Shown here: positions 1-7,040 of the stretch, piece by piece
Layout of the letters: each line of letters opens with the position of its first letter
How positions within the stretch are numbered: position 1 is the first letter of the stretch
Origin: Thermohalobaculum sp039184865
Lineage (GTDB): Bacteria; Pseudomonadota; Alphaproteobacteria; Rhodobacterales; Rhodobacteraceae
Assembly (NCBI GenBank): GCA_039184865.1
Contig: JBCDAV010000008.1
Location: 124,001-188,000, forward strand
Reading direction: 5' to 3'
DNA length: 64,000 bases
Notes under the pieces: generated by a model
Told to the model about the DNA's origin: nothing
Seen by the model: only the letters and a program-made list of their open reading frames with translations
The model's database searches: none
Position numbers and translations under genes: made by a program

Positions 1-119
1 TCGATATCCAGCCGGTCCTCCTCGAGCAGACGGTCGAGCGCCCCCCAGGTGAACGCGCCGTGCGCGCCGCCGCCCTGGAGTGCCAGGTTGATGGTCTTTC
101 GTTTCAGCTGCTTCGCCAT
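1..119 (-). CDS. Patatin-like phospholipase family protein (5' end only)
   Basis: Only the first 39 codons lie in the window; the gene runs off base 1. The N-terminus begins MAKQLKRKTINLALQGGG and continues AHGAFTWG. This gives the glycine-rich oxyanion-hole block of patatin-fold lipid acyl hydrolases; the GxSxG nucleophile would be beyond the edge. The ATG overlaps the last codons of the upstream pentapeptide-repeat gene, so it is the third gene of a coupled operon with bdhA. In this setting the hydrolase may act on lipids or polyhydroxybutyrate granules. That is inference from the neighbour bdhA, not visible in the fragment. Confidence 0.85.
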   Translation of the reverse strand, partial: MAKQLKRKTINLALQGGGAHGAFTWGALDRLLEEDRLDI

Positions 120-412
120 GTGTCCAACAGGTCCGTCACCAGAATTCCATCGATCGTCATGCCGGTCAGATCGGCATCCGAAACTGCCAGCCCGCGCAGG
201 TTCGCATCGCGGATCGTCGCGCCTTCCAGCGAGATATCGGTCAGTGCCGCCTCGGCAAGGCGCACGCCGCTCATCCGCGCTGCCGTCATGTCGACATCGG
301 AGAACCGTGCGCCGATCATCGCGGTATCGCTGATGCGCGCGCCGGTCAGGCTGACATTGGTGATCTCGGCGCCGTCATGGCTTTCGTCGCGAAGGGTCAG
401 AAGCGCGCTCAC
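104..412 (-). CDS. Small pentapeptide-repeat-like protein
   Basis: A 102-residue protein built almost entirely of five-residue periods (for example SLTGA, NLRGL, DLTGM), the signature of a right-handed quadrilateral beta-helix. About 13 to 15 quasi-repeats run from residue 15 to near the C-terminus. There is no signal peptide or membrane segment. The GTG start overlaps the bdhA stop as GTGA, and its own end overlaps the patatin-like start, so the three genes should be translated as a coupled unit. Other pentapeptide-repeat proteins include DNA mimics and scaffolds. Nothing here indicates a specific role beyond association with 3-hydroxybutyrate metabolism. Confidence 0.75.
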   Translation of the reverse strand: MSALLTLRDESHDGAEITNVSLTGARISDTAMIGARFSDVDMTAARMSGVRLAEAALTDISLEGATIRDANLRGLAVSDADLTGMTIDGILVTDLLDTWRSS

Positions 413-1203
413 AATGCCGTCCAGCCGCCATCGACGCTGAGCGTCGTACCGGTGATCTGGGCCGCGTCGTCGGAACACAGGAACGCCGTTGTTCCGGCGA
501 GCTGCTCGACGGTGGCGAACTCCTTGGACGGCTGGCGCGCGAGCAGGACCTCGCGCACCACCGTGTCGCGATCCATGTTGTACTCGCGCATCGTGTCGGG
601 AATCTGCGCCTCGACCAGCGGGGTCAGCACATAGCCCGGGCAGATCGCGTTGCAGGTGATCGGCTCCTCGGCGGTCTCGAGCGCCGTGACCTTGGTCAGC
701 CCGACGATCCCGTGCTTGGCGGCGACATAGGCCGACTTGTAGGGCGAGGCGGTCAGCCCGTGGGCCGAGGCGATGTTGACGATCCGGCCCCAGCCGTTCT
801 GGCGCATCAGCGGCAGGGCGGCGGCCGTCGTGTGGAAGGCCGAGCTGAGGTTGATCGCGATCACGGCGTCCCATTTCTCGGCCGGGAAATCCGGGATCGG
901 CGAGACGTGCTGGATCCCGGCATTGTTCACGACGATGCAGGTCGTCCCGAAAGTCTCGGCCGATTTTGTGATCAGCGCCCGGCACGCGGCGGGATCCGAC
1001 ATATCTGCCTGTATGTAGACGGCCTTGCCGCCGCCCGCGGCCGCGATCTCCTCGGCCAGGGCATGATCCTCGGGCCGGTCGGTGAACGAATTCAGCACCA
1101 CGTTTGCGCCGCGCGCCGCCAGCCCGCGGGCAACGCCGAGGCCGATTCCCGAGTTCGATCCGGTGATCACGGCACATTTTCCGTGCAAGGGCATCTCTGC
1201 CAT
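409..1203 (-). CDS. bdhA: D-3-hydroxybutyrate dehydrogenase (SDR family)
   Basis: A 264-residue classical short-chain dehydrogenase predicted to interconvert D-3-hydroxybutyrate and acetoacetate with NAD(H) in the cytoplasm, a step of polyhydroxybutyrate use. The cofactor motif TGSNSGIG is at residues 14-21, NNAG near 93, catalytic Ser146 and the Y159-x3-K163 pair. The C-terminal ICPGYVLTPLVEAQIPD block is typical of bacterial BdhA. Length matches the family. The start has a purine-rich GGGGAGAAGAAA stretch directly upstream. It leads an operon with a pentapeptide-repeat gene and a patatin-like gene. A PhaR-like site lies about 47 bases upstream of the start, and a structured element with a terminator lies further upstream. 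Confidence 0.93.
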   Translation of the reverse strand: MAEMPLHGKCAVITGSNSGIGLGVARGLAARGANVVLNSFTDRPEDHALAEEIAAAGGGKAVYIQADMSDPAACRALITKSAETFGTTCIVVNNAGIQHVSPIPDFPAEKWDAVIAINLSSAFHTTAAALPLMRQNGWGRIVNIASAHGLTASPYKSAYVAAKHGIVGLTKVTALETAEEPITCNAICPGYVLTPLVEAQIPDTMREYNMDRDTVVREVLLARQPSKEFATVEQLAGTTAFLCSDDAAQITGTTLSVDGGWTAL

Positions 1204-1249
1204 TTTCTTCTCCCCTCATGCGGGCATAGTCTGTTCGGGCGGACCATAA

Positions 1250-1263
1250 TTGTTGCACTGCAA
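1250..1263. promoter_or_regulatory. Candidate PhaR-like operator upstream of bdhA
   Basis: On the plus strand this reads TTGTTGCACTGCAA. It shares the core TGTTGC-N3-GCA with a tandem pair at 4781-4816 and a site at 47793-47804. It sits 47 to 60 bases upstream of the bdhA start, where a repressor would overlap the promoter. PhaR, the polyhydroxybutyrate regulator of alphaproteobacteria, recognises TGC-N3-GCA type sites, and bdhA is a natural target. Assignment to PhaR is inference; the shared motif is directly visible. Confidence 0.5.
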
Positions 1264-1350
1264 AAAATCGAGACCGCGAGGAGCAGGATGGCCGGAATTT
1301 CGGGAAACCGCGTGGATCAGCCGCGCACGTGCAGCGTGCAGGATCTGCGC

Positions 1351-1380
1351 AAAAAAAAGGCGCCTCCCGAAGGAGACGCT
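1351..1380 (-). terminator. Rho-independent terminator
   Basis: On the minus strand GCGUCUCC and GGAGGCGC form an 8-bp stem with one G-U pair around a UUCG tetraloop, immediately followed by eight U residues (plus-strand A run 1351-1358). This is close to a textbook intrinsic terminator. It ends the candidate RNA that starts near 1428, and any longer minus-strand transcript heading towards bdhA. Confidence 0.85.
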
Positions 1381-1428
1381 TTAGGTGTTGAGGCAGGTTT
1401 CATACAGGCAAGAAACCTATCGAGCAGT
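1351..1428 (-). ncRNA. Candidate small RNA (about 78 nt) or bdhA leader
   Basis: Read on the minus strand. A sigma70-like promoter (1435-1463) is followed by a predicted start near 1428, a hairpin with perfect 7-bp arms AGGTTTC/GAAACCT (1395-1401 with 1412-1418) and a 10-nt loop, a single-stranded linker, and a terminator hairpin with a UUCG loop and eight U residues. No open reading frame fits. The architecture is that of a free-standing small RNA. Because bdhA begins 148 bases downstream on the same strand, a leader transcript ending in an attenuator is the alternative. I do not recognise it as a named RNA family. Confidence 0.55.
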
Positions 1429-1434
1429 GAGACG

Positions 1435-1463
1435 ACCATACAAAACGACTCACGTTGGGACAA
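1435..1463 (-). promoter_or_regulatory. Sigma70-like promoter for the candidate RNA
   Basis: On the minus strand TTGTCC (1463-1458), a 17-base spacer and TATGGT (1440-1435). The position predicts transcription start about 1428, just before the first hairpin. It lies 8 to 36 bases upstream of the binding-protein start and on the opposite strand. Confidence 0.55.
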
Positions 1464-1470
1464 GTCCGAT

Positions 1471-3291
1471 GTGATCGCCCAAGGCCCGAGATGGCGCTTG
1501 ATCGGACTCTGGCACATTTTTGCCATAGTCTCCCTCCTGCTCGCGACGCCGGCGAATTCCGCCGGAAAAGCCCATGGAATAGCGATGAACGGCCTGCCCG
1601 CGCTGCCCGAGGGCTTCACGCATCTGCCGTATGTGAACCCCGACGCACCGAAGGGCGGCCGCGTGACTTTCGGCGAGGTCGGCGGGTTCGACAGCCTGAA
1701 TCCCTACATTCTGAAAGGCGCCGCACCCTGGCCGATTCGCGTTCACGTTGTCGAATCGCTGATGGCGCGGAGCTACGACGAGCCGTTCACGCTCTACGGA
1801 CTGCTCGCCGAAAGCATCGAGGTGCCCGACGACCGCGCCTGGGTCGAGTTCACTCTGCGTGCCGAGGCGCGCTTCTCCGACGGCAGCCCGGTCACGGTCG
1901 AGGACGTGATCTGGTCATTCGCCACGCTGGGCGAACAGGGGCACCCGCGCTACCGCAATGCCTGGGCCGGGATCGAGACGGTCAGCCAGACCGGGCCGCG
2001 CACAGTGCGTTTCGATCTGGTCGGCGGTAATCGTGAGCTTCCGCTGATTCTCGGCCTGCGGCCGATCCTGAAGAAGGCGCAGTTCGACGGGCTGGATTTC
2101 GCCGATCAGGATCAGGCGATGCTGATCGGATCGGGGCCGTACCTGATCGACAAGGCCGAGCCCGGCCGCTTCATCCAGTTCAGGCTCAACCCCGACTGGT
2201 GGGGTGCGGATCTCGCGGTCAATCGCGGGCTGAACAACTTCGAGACCGTGCGTTACGAGTATTTCCGGAACGAGGACGCGATGTGGGAGAGCATCCAGGC
2301 GGGCGTGATCTCGCTCCATGCCGAGCGCGATCCCGTGCGCTGGGCCGACGGTTACGGCTTTCCGGCGATGACCTCCGGCGCGATGCAGCGCGGCGAGATC
2401 GAGCATCGGCGCCCTACGGGCATGGACGGTTTCGTCTTCAACACCCGGCGTGCGCTGTTTCAGGACCGCCGTGTGCGTCAGGCGCTGGCTCTGAGCTTCG
2501 ACTGGGAGTGGATCAACGACCGGCTCTACCGCGGATCTTACGCGCGCATCCGCAGCTATTTCGGCAATTCGCCGCTCGGGGCAACCGGGGCGGCGTCGGC
2601 CTCTGAGCGCGCGTTGCTGGAGTCCGTCGCCGCCGACAGGCCGCAAGGTTTCCTCGACACGATGTGGGAGCCGCCGGTCAGCGACGGCAAGGGGCGCAAC
2701 CGGCGCAACCTGCGGGCGGCGGCAAAGCTCCTCGACGAGGCAGGATGGCGCATCGCGGACGGCGCCCGGACAGGACCCTCGGGCCAGAAGATGAGCTTCG
2801 AGATCCTCGTGGCGACCAGCCGCGACGAGACGCTCGCCAATCTCTGGCGCGACATGCTGGACCGGCTCGGCATCGCGGTCTCCGTGCGCCTGGTCGACCG
2901 GGCGCAGTACCGTCAGCGCCGCACGGACTACGACTATGACATGATCGTCAATCGCTGGGCGATGTCGCTGAGCCCGGGAACCGAGCAGCGGCTCTATTTC
3001 GGCTCGAACGGCCGGGTCGATCCGGGCACCCGGAACTACATGGGCGTGGACGATCCGGCGGTCGATGCCGCGATCGATGCGGTTCTGGCGGCACGCGAGC
3101 GCGAGGCGTTCGAGAGTGCCGTCAGGGCGCTGGACCGCGTGCTCACATGGGGTGTCTACGTGATCCCGTTCGGCGCGCTCGCGAACGACCGCGTCGTCTG
3201 GACGTCCGGGCTCGCGCGCCCGGATGCAGGCTCGCTATACGGCTGGTGGGGTTGGTGGGCCGGACCGGCCGTCTGGTGGCAAGAGCCATGA
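1471..3291 (+). CDS. ABC transporter substrate-binding protein, family 5 (YejA-like)
   Basis: A 606-residue periplasmic solute-binding protein of the peptide/nickel family, close in length to YejA (about 600). After a hydrophobic signal segment ending near ATPANSA come GLPALPEGFTHLPYVNPDAP and PKGGRVTFGEVGGFDSLNPY, the usual opening of YejA-type proteins. The C-terminus has the expected Trp-rich WWGWWAGPAVWW tail. Expected ligands are oligopeptides or similar compounds. The GTG at 1471 is chosen because it gives a short signal peptide and has a purine-rich GGGACAAG upstream; TTG 1498 is an alternative. No permease or ATPase genes adjoin, so it is an orphan receptor here. Confidence 0.88.
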   Translation: MIAQGPRWRLIGLWHIFAIVSLLLATPANSAGKAHGIAMNGLPALPEGFTHLPYVNPDAPKGGRVTFGEVGGFDSLNPYILKGAAPWPIRVHVVESLMARSYDEPFTLYGLLAESIEVPDDRAWVEFTLRAEARFSDGSPVTVEDVIWSFATLGEQGHPRYRNAWAGIETVSQTGPRTVRFDLVGGNRELPLILGLRPILKKAQFDGLDFADQDQAMLIGSGPYLIDKAEPGRFIQFRLNPDWWGADLAVNRGLNNFETVRYEYFRNEDAMWESIQAGVISLHAERDPVRWADGYGFPAMTSGAMQRGEIEHRRPTGMDGFVFNTRRALFQDRRVRQALALSFDWEWINDRLYRGSYARIRSYFGNSPLGATGAASASERALLESVAADRPQGFLDTMWEPPVSDGKGRNRRNLRAAAKLLDEAGWRIADGARTGPSGQKMSFEILVATSRDETLANLWRDMLDRLGIAVSVRLVDRAQYRQRRTDYDYDMIVNRWAMSLSPGTEQRLYFGSNGRVDPGTRNYMGVDDPAVDAAIDAVLAAREREAFESAVRALDRVLTWGVYVIPFGALANDRVVWTSGLARPDAGSLYGWWGWWAGPAVWWQEP

Positions 3292-3344
3292 TCGTGGCGT
3301 CGTTGCATTCCGCTAACTCTGTGATTTTTCGCACAAAAAAAGGG

Positions 3345-3359
3345 TTTACAAACAGTAAA
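3345..3359. promoter_or_regulatory. AT-rich inverted repeat upstream of a 50-residue gene
   Basis: TTTAC-N5-GTAAA, a perfect 5-bp inverted repeat about 90 bases upstream of the small gene at 3450. It is a candidate operator. No standard promoter boxes with correct spacing were found around it, so function is a guess. Confidence 0.25.
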
Positions 3360-3449
3360 TTCATGTAACAGGTCTCACAGAGAATCACCCACCTCTCCGC
3401 CGATATTGTCTCCAGTGACAAGGGGGTCACGACATAAGGAGGAGACGAT

Positions 3450-3602
3450 ATGTACGATCTGTTCGAGTATGACGACACGCCTGACGCCGAGTTCTTCGAC
3501 CACGATACCGCGGTCATGCTCGCGCTTCAGAAGACCGAAAAGGGCCTGTTCGACACGGACGAGGCCAAGGACGAAGACCTCGAAGCGCTGTACGACAATT
3601 GA
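3450..3602 (+). CDS. Small acidic protein (50 aa), unknown function
   Basis: An ATG preceded by a perfect AAGGAGGAGACGAT ribosome-binding site opens a 50-codon frame, MYDLFEYDDTPDAEFFDHDT and onward to ALYDN. The product is very acidic (about one third Asp/Glu) with no signal peptide or membrane segment, and is probably helical in the middle (AVMLALQKTEKGLF). It lies in a region with no other gene on either strand. The strong ribosome-binding site is the main evidence that it is real. A hairpin GTGAC/GTCAC lies just upstream of the ribosome-binding site. I do not recognise the family. Confidence 0.65.
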   Translation: MYDLFEYDDTPDAEFFDHDTAVMLALQKTEKGLFDTDEAKDEDLEALYDN

Positions 3603-3801
3603 GCCGGGCATGCCGGGCATCGAAGGCTCTCAGTCCGTTTCGAGCCGACCGCGCGGTTCCTCCCTCGGACCGCGAAGCCGCCCGGCCCTGCCGGTGGTCT
3701 ATCCAGGCGCGCAGACAGGAACAGTCCGCCGCCGGTGACCATTGCCACATCGCGTCCGTCGCCGGTCGGGCAGGATCGGCGCAGGAACAAGGAACGACGT
3801 T

Positions 3802-3975
3802 ATGAGTGAACAGGACGAGAGCGAATTCCTGCGATCCCTCGAACGGGTTCGCAAGGCGCATTACTCGCGCGACCCCAAGCGCCGCGCGATCGAAGCGATT
3901 GAAAAGCAGATGTCGCAGGAAAACACCGTCAGCGTTCCGGACGATCTCGCCAGCCAGGACACCGTCTGCGGCTGA
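3802..3975 (+). CDS. Small hydrophilic protein (57 aa), unknown function
   Basis: ATG at 3802 with AAGGA eight bases upstream opens a 57-residue frame beginning MSEQDESEFLRSLERVRKAH. The first 40 residues are highly charged and predicted helical, and the tail is TVSVPDDLASQDTVCG with one cysteine. The frame is open further upstream to 3742, but that extension is Arg-rich and unlike a real N-terminus. It is convergent with the DUF502 gene and follows the 50-residue gene after 199 bases. No function can be assigned. Confidence 0.55.
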   Translation: MSEQDESEFLRSLERVRKAHYSRDPKRRAIEAIEKQMSQENTVSVPDDLASQDTVCG

Positions 3976-4015
3976 ACCGGCGTTACGGGCACGCCGCAGG
4001 ACCGATGCTGACGCG

Positions 4016-4750
4016 TTAAGCCTTTCGCGCAGATCCGTTCGACGCCCGACCGTTGCCATTGCCGTTCTTGCGCGCCTGAGCGCGCCGCGCCGCTGCCTCG
4101 CGTTCCTCCTTTGTGGGAGGCGTGACCAGCCCGGCCGAGATCACGAGCTTCGCGGCCTCTTCTACGTTCATGTCCAGAATCACCACGTCCTCGGCGGGCA
4201 CGAACAGCAGGAACCCGCTGGTCGGGTTCGGCGTCGTCGGCAGAAAGACGCTGACCATGCCGCCTTCGCCGACCTTCTGCGCGATCTCGCCCTTGGTCTC
4301 GGTCGACACGAACGCGATCGCCCAGATCCCGCGGCGCGGATATTCGACGAGGCAGGCATTCTGGAACGAGGCGTTGGACTGGTTGAAGATCGTCTCGACG
4401 ATCTGCTTCAGCGCGTTGTAGATCGACCGCACGATCGGCATCCGGTCGACCCAGCTTTCGCCTATGCGGATCAGCTGGCGCCCGAACAGGTTCTTCGCGA
4501 AGTAGCCGACGGCCGTGGTGAAGACGAGGAAGATCAGGACCCCGAAGCCCGGCAGCCCGATATCGACCCGCAGCGGTTCCGGCACCAGCGGAACGACCTG
4601 GGCATCGACGAAGGTGATGATCGTCCAGGTCAGGTAGATGGTGATGACGATCGGTGCGACGACGATCAGGCCCGTCAGAAAGTTGTTCCGAAGTGCTGTG
4701 ATCGTGCTGCGTTGCGCCTGGCGCGCAGGTTTTTTCTTCTGAGCCGCCAT
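4016..4750 (-). CDS. DUF502 family membrane protein
   Basis: A 244-residue inner-membrane protein. A basic N-terminus (MAAQKKKPARQAQRS) is followed by two transmembrane helices (about residues 22-45 and 65-88) and a long soluble region with the DUF502 blocks RMPIVRSIYNALKQIVETIF and PNPTSGFLLFVPAEDV. The tail is Lys/Asn/Gly-rich and disordered. Members are widespread but functionally undefined. The frame stays open upstream for hundreds of codons by chance; the ATG at 4750 is chosen because family homology starts there and the ghrA gene occupies the region beyond. Two tandem PhaR-like sites lie 31 to 66 bases upstream, suggesting regulation with carbon-storage genes. Confidence 0.88.
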   Translation of the reverse strand: MAAQKKKPARQAQRSTITALRNNFLTGLIVVAPIVITIYLTWTIITFVDAQVVPLVPEPLRVDIGLPGFGVLIFLVFTTAVGYFAKNLFGRQLIRIGESWVDRMPIVRSIYNALKQIVETIFNQSNASFQNACLVEYPRRGIWAIAFVSTETKGEIAQKVGEGGMVSVFLPTTPNPTSGFLLFVPAEDVVILDMNVEEAAKLVISAGLVTPPTKEEREAAARRAQARKNGNGNGRASNGSARKA

Positions 4751-4780
4751 CCCGTGTCTTGCCCGCCCGTCTCTACCCGA

Positions 4781-4816
4781 TTGTGCTACGCAACAACTTT
4801 GTGCTGCGCAACAAGC
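4781..4816. repeat. Two tandem 18-bp operator-like repeats upstream of the DUF502 gene
   Basis: Two consecutive 18-base copies, TTGTGCTACGCAACAACT and TTGTGCTGCGCAACAAGC, 15 of 18 identical, exactly filling the gap between the ghrA stop and the DUF502 leader. On the minus strand each contains TTGTTGC-R-N-A-GCACAA. This matches the sites at 1250-1263 (bdhA) and 47793-47804 (lpdA) in the core TGTTGC-N3-GCA. The 18-base period places both on nearly the same helix face, as expected for cooperative binding. The likely factor is a PhaR-type regulator (inference). Confidence 0.6.
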
Positions 4817-5760
4817 TAGTAACCCCTGTTTCGGTCTACAACGTGCAGAAGCGGCTTTCCGTCCAAATCGCGGGCGATCTGTTCGAGAATGGCGGCACAG
4901 GCGGTCTCGGGCCGGGTGACCGAGGCGATGTGCGGCGTCACGGTGACGCCGGGATTCTGCCAGTAGCCGTGGCCTTGCGGCAGCGGCTCCTCGCGAAAGA
5001 CATCCAACGTGGCGTGACGGATCTGTCCGCTGGCCAGTGCCGCCAGCAGGGCATCGTCGTCGATCAGCGGGCCGCGCCCGGCGTTCACGATGCAGGCGCC
5101 TCGCGGCATCCACGCCAGTGTCTCGGCGTTCAGGACGTTCTCGGTCTCCGGCGTCAGGGGCAGGATGACGACGAGGATCTCTGCGTCTTCCAAGACGCGC
5201 CGCAGCCCGTCGGCCCCGTGATGACACGCGACGCCGTCCAGGTCTTTCGGAGATCGCGACCAGCCGATCAGTTTGAAGCCGAGCCCGCGCAGCAGCCCGG
5301 CGGTGGCGATCCCGAGCTCGCCGAGGCCGAGGATGCCGACCGTGCGCATCGAGGTCAGCGGCGGCGACCATTTCTGCCAGCGGCCCTCGACGCTGTCCGT
5401 GACGAAGCGGTCGATATCGAGATGATAGCGCATCGCGTGGCCGGTGAAGTACTCGGCCATACCCTGGGTCATGCCCGGCTCGACCATCCGGGTGAAGGGC
5501 ACATGCGCTGGCCAGTCGATAGTCTTCAGGACGGCCTCGACCCCGGCCCAGGTGTTCAGGATCGCCCGCAATTTCGTGTAGGGCGTGAAATCGGTGATGC
5601 CGCTGTCGATGTTGTACACAAGGTAGTCGACGCTGCCCGGGTCGGGATCGTCGGGAAGGAGTTCGAGGTCGAGGCCGGAGGTCGGCACGAGCTTCTCGAG
5701 AACCGCGCGCCAGGCCGGCGTGTCCTCGGGTTCCATTGCCAGTTGAATGGTACGTGTCAT
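4816..5760 (-). CDS. ghrA: Glyoxylate/hydroxypyruvate reductase A
   Basis: A 314-residue D-2-hydroxyacid dehydrogenase of the GhrA type, predicted to reduce glyoxylate or hydroxypyruvate with NAD(P)H in the cytoplasm. Features: an N-terminal substrate domain, the Rossmann motif GILGLGELG near residue 143, catalytic Arg in NAGRGPLIDDDAL, Glu in DVFREEPLPQGHGYW and His in TPHIASVTRP, in the expected order. Length fits the family (about 310). It lies upstream of, and in the same direction as, the DUF502 gene. The next gene upstream is the divergent mreB, separated by 215 bases. The start is the only ATG giving the usual short beta-strand N-terminus. Confidence 0.92.
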   Translation of the reverse strand: MTRTIQLAMEPEDTPAWRAVLEKLVPTSGLDLELLPDDPDPGSVDYLVYNIDSGITDFTPYTKLRAILNTWAGVEAVLKTIDWPAHVPFTRMVEPGMTQGMAEYFTGHAMRYHLDIDRFVTDSVEGRWQKWSPPLTSMRTVGILGLGELGIATAGLLRGLGFKLIGWSRSPKDLDGVACHHGADGLRRVLEDAEILVVILPLTPETENVLNAETLAWMPRGACIVNAGRGPLIDDDALLAALASGQIRHATLDVFREEPLPQGHGYWQNPGVTVTPHIASVTRPETACAAILEQIARDLDGKPLLHVVDRNRGY

Positions 5761-5877
5761 GGTCCGACCCTCCCCGAACCCGTCTATCGCCGGTGCGGCA
5801 GGTCCGGTCCACGCGGCAAACCGCCCGCGAGGCTATGGCATCGCTGATGACCGTAGGGAACCACCCCCGGTTTCCCT

Positions 5878-5906
5878 TTGCGTGCGGCACCCATGCAACA
5901 TATAAG
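5878..5906 (+). promoter_or_regulatory. Candidate promoter of the mre-mrd operon
   Basis: TTGCGT, a 17-base spacer and TATAAG, ending 70 bases before the mreB start. The -10 box matches five of six consensus positions and the -35 is weaker. It is the best-spaced candidate in the ghrA-mreB divergent region. Confidence 0.45.
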
Positions 5907-5975
5907 CGTGCGCAATAACGGCAGGCGCGAATCTGTCGATCCCGGGGCCAGGGCAGGCAACATAGGCAAGGACAG

Positions 5976-7016
5976 ATGTTAGGCGGAGTCTTCAGCGTCT
6001 TCTCGAACGACATGGCGATCGACCTCGGCACGGCCAACACGCTGGTCTATGTCAAGGGCAAGGGGATCGTCCTGAACGAGCCTTCGGTCGTTGCCTATCA
6101 GACGCGCGAGGGGAAGAAAGAGGTCAAGGCCGTCGGCGAGGACGCCAAGCTAATGCTTGGGCGCACGCCCGGTTCGATCCAGGCGATCCGGCCGATGCGC
6201 GACGGCGTGATCGCCGATTTCGAAGTCGCCGAGGAGATGATCAAGTACTTCATCAAGAAGGTGCATTCGAACGCCTTCCTGGCGAAGCCGGTGGTCGTCG
6301 TCTGCGTGCCCTACGGCGCCACGGCGGTCGAGGAACGCGCGATCCGCGACTCGGTTCTGTCGGCGGGGGCGCGCAAGGCGATCCTGATCCCGGAACCCAT
6401 CGCCGCGGCCATCGGTGCGGGCCTGCCGATCACCGAGCCGACGGGCAGCATGATCGTCGATATCGGCGGTGGCACCACCGAGGTCGCTGTGCTTTCGTTA
6501 AGCGATATCGTCTATGCTCGCTCCGTCCGGGTTGGCGGAGACAAGATGGACGAGGCGATCATCTCTCACCTGCGCAGGCAGCATAACCTGCTGATCGGTG
6601 AAGCGACGGCCGAGAAGATCAAGAAGTCGATCGGCACGGCGCGGGTCCCGGCGGACAACGTTGGCGAGACGATGCTGATCCGCGGGCGCGATCTGCTCAA
6701 CGGCGTGCCGAAGGAACAGGAAATCACGCAGGCCCAGATTGCCGAGGCGCTGGCCGAACCGGTGCAGCAGATCGTCGAGGCGGTCATGGTCGCGCTGGAG
6801 GCGACGCCGCCGGATCTGGCCGCCGACATTGTCGACAACGGCGTGATGCTGGCAGGCGGCGGTGCGCATCTGGGCGATCTCGATCTCAGCCTGCGCGAGC
6901 AGACCGGCCTGGCGATCAGCGTGGCCGAGGAGCCGCTGCACTGCGTGGCTCTGGGCACGGGGCGTGCGCTCGAGAACATCGACCGGCTCGGCCACGTGAT
7001 GAAGGTCAATGCGTAA
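5976..7016 (+). CDS. mreB: Rod shape-determining protein MreB
   Basis: A 346-residue bacterial actin that polymerises under the inner membrane and positions the elongation machinery. Phosphate-1 motif IDLGTANTLVYV is at residues 15-26, PEPIAAAIGAG near 148, phosphate-2 motif VDIGGGTTEVAV near 165 and MLAGGGAHL near 290. The N-terminal LGGVFSVFSNDM segment is a membrane-binding patch typical of MreB. AAGGA lies five bases before the ATG. It is the first gene of mreBCD-mrdAB. Confidence 0.98.
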   Translation: MLGGVFSVFSNDMAIDLGTANTLVYVKGKGIVLNEPSVVAYQTREGKKEVKAVGEDAKLMLGRTPGSIQAIRPMRDGVIADFEVAEEMIKYFIKKVHSNAFLAKPVVVVCVPYGATAVEERAIRDSVLSAGARKAILIPEPIAAAIGAGLPITEPTGSMIVDIGGGTTEVAVLSLSDIVYARSVRVGGDKMDEAIISHLRRQHNLLIGEATAEKIKKSIGTARVPADNVGETMLIRGRDLLNGVPKEQEITQAQIAEALAEPVQQIVEAVMVALEATPPDLAADIVDNGVMLAGGGAHLGDLDLSLREQTGLAISVAEEPLHCVALGTGRALENIDRLGHVMKVNA

Positions 7017-7040
7017 CCCCGGCTGACAGGGAGGGCGCAG

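Noticed and set aside
4016..6040. A single 674-codon open frame spanning the DUF502 and ghrA regions
   Set aside because: Only the DUF502 part has family features; the rest is a high-GC shadow of ghrA and the intergenic region, with Arg/Pro-rich composition.
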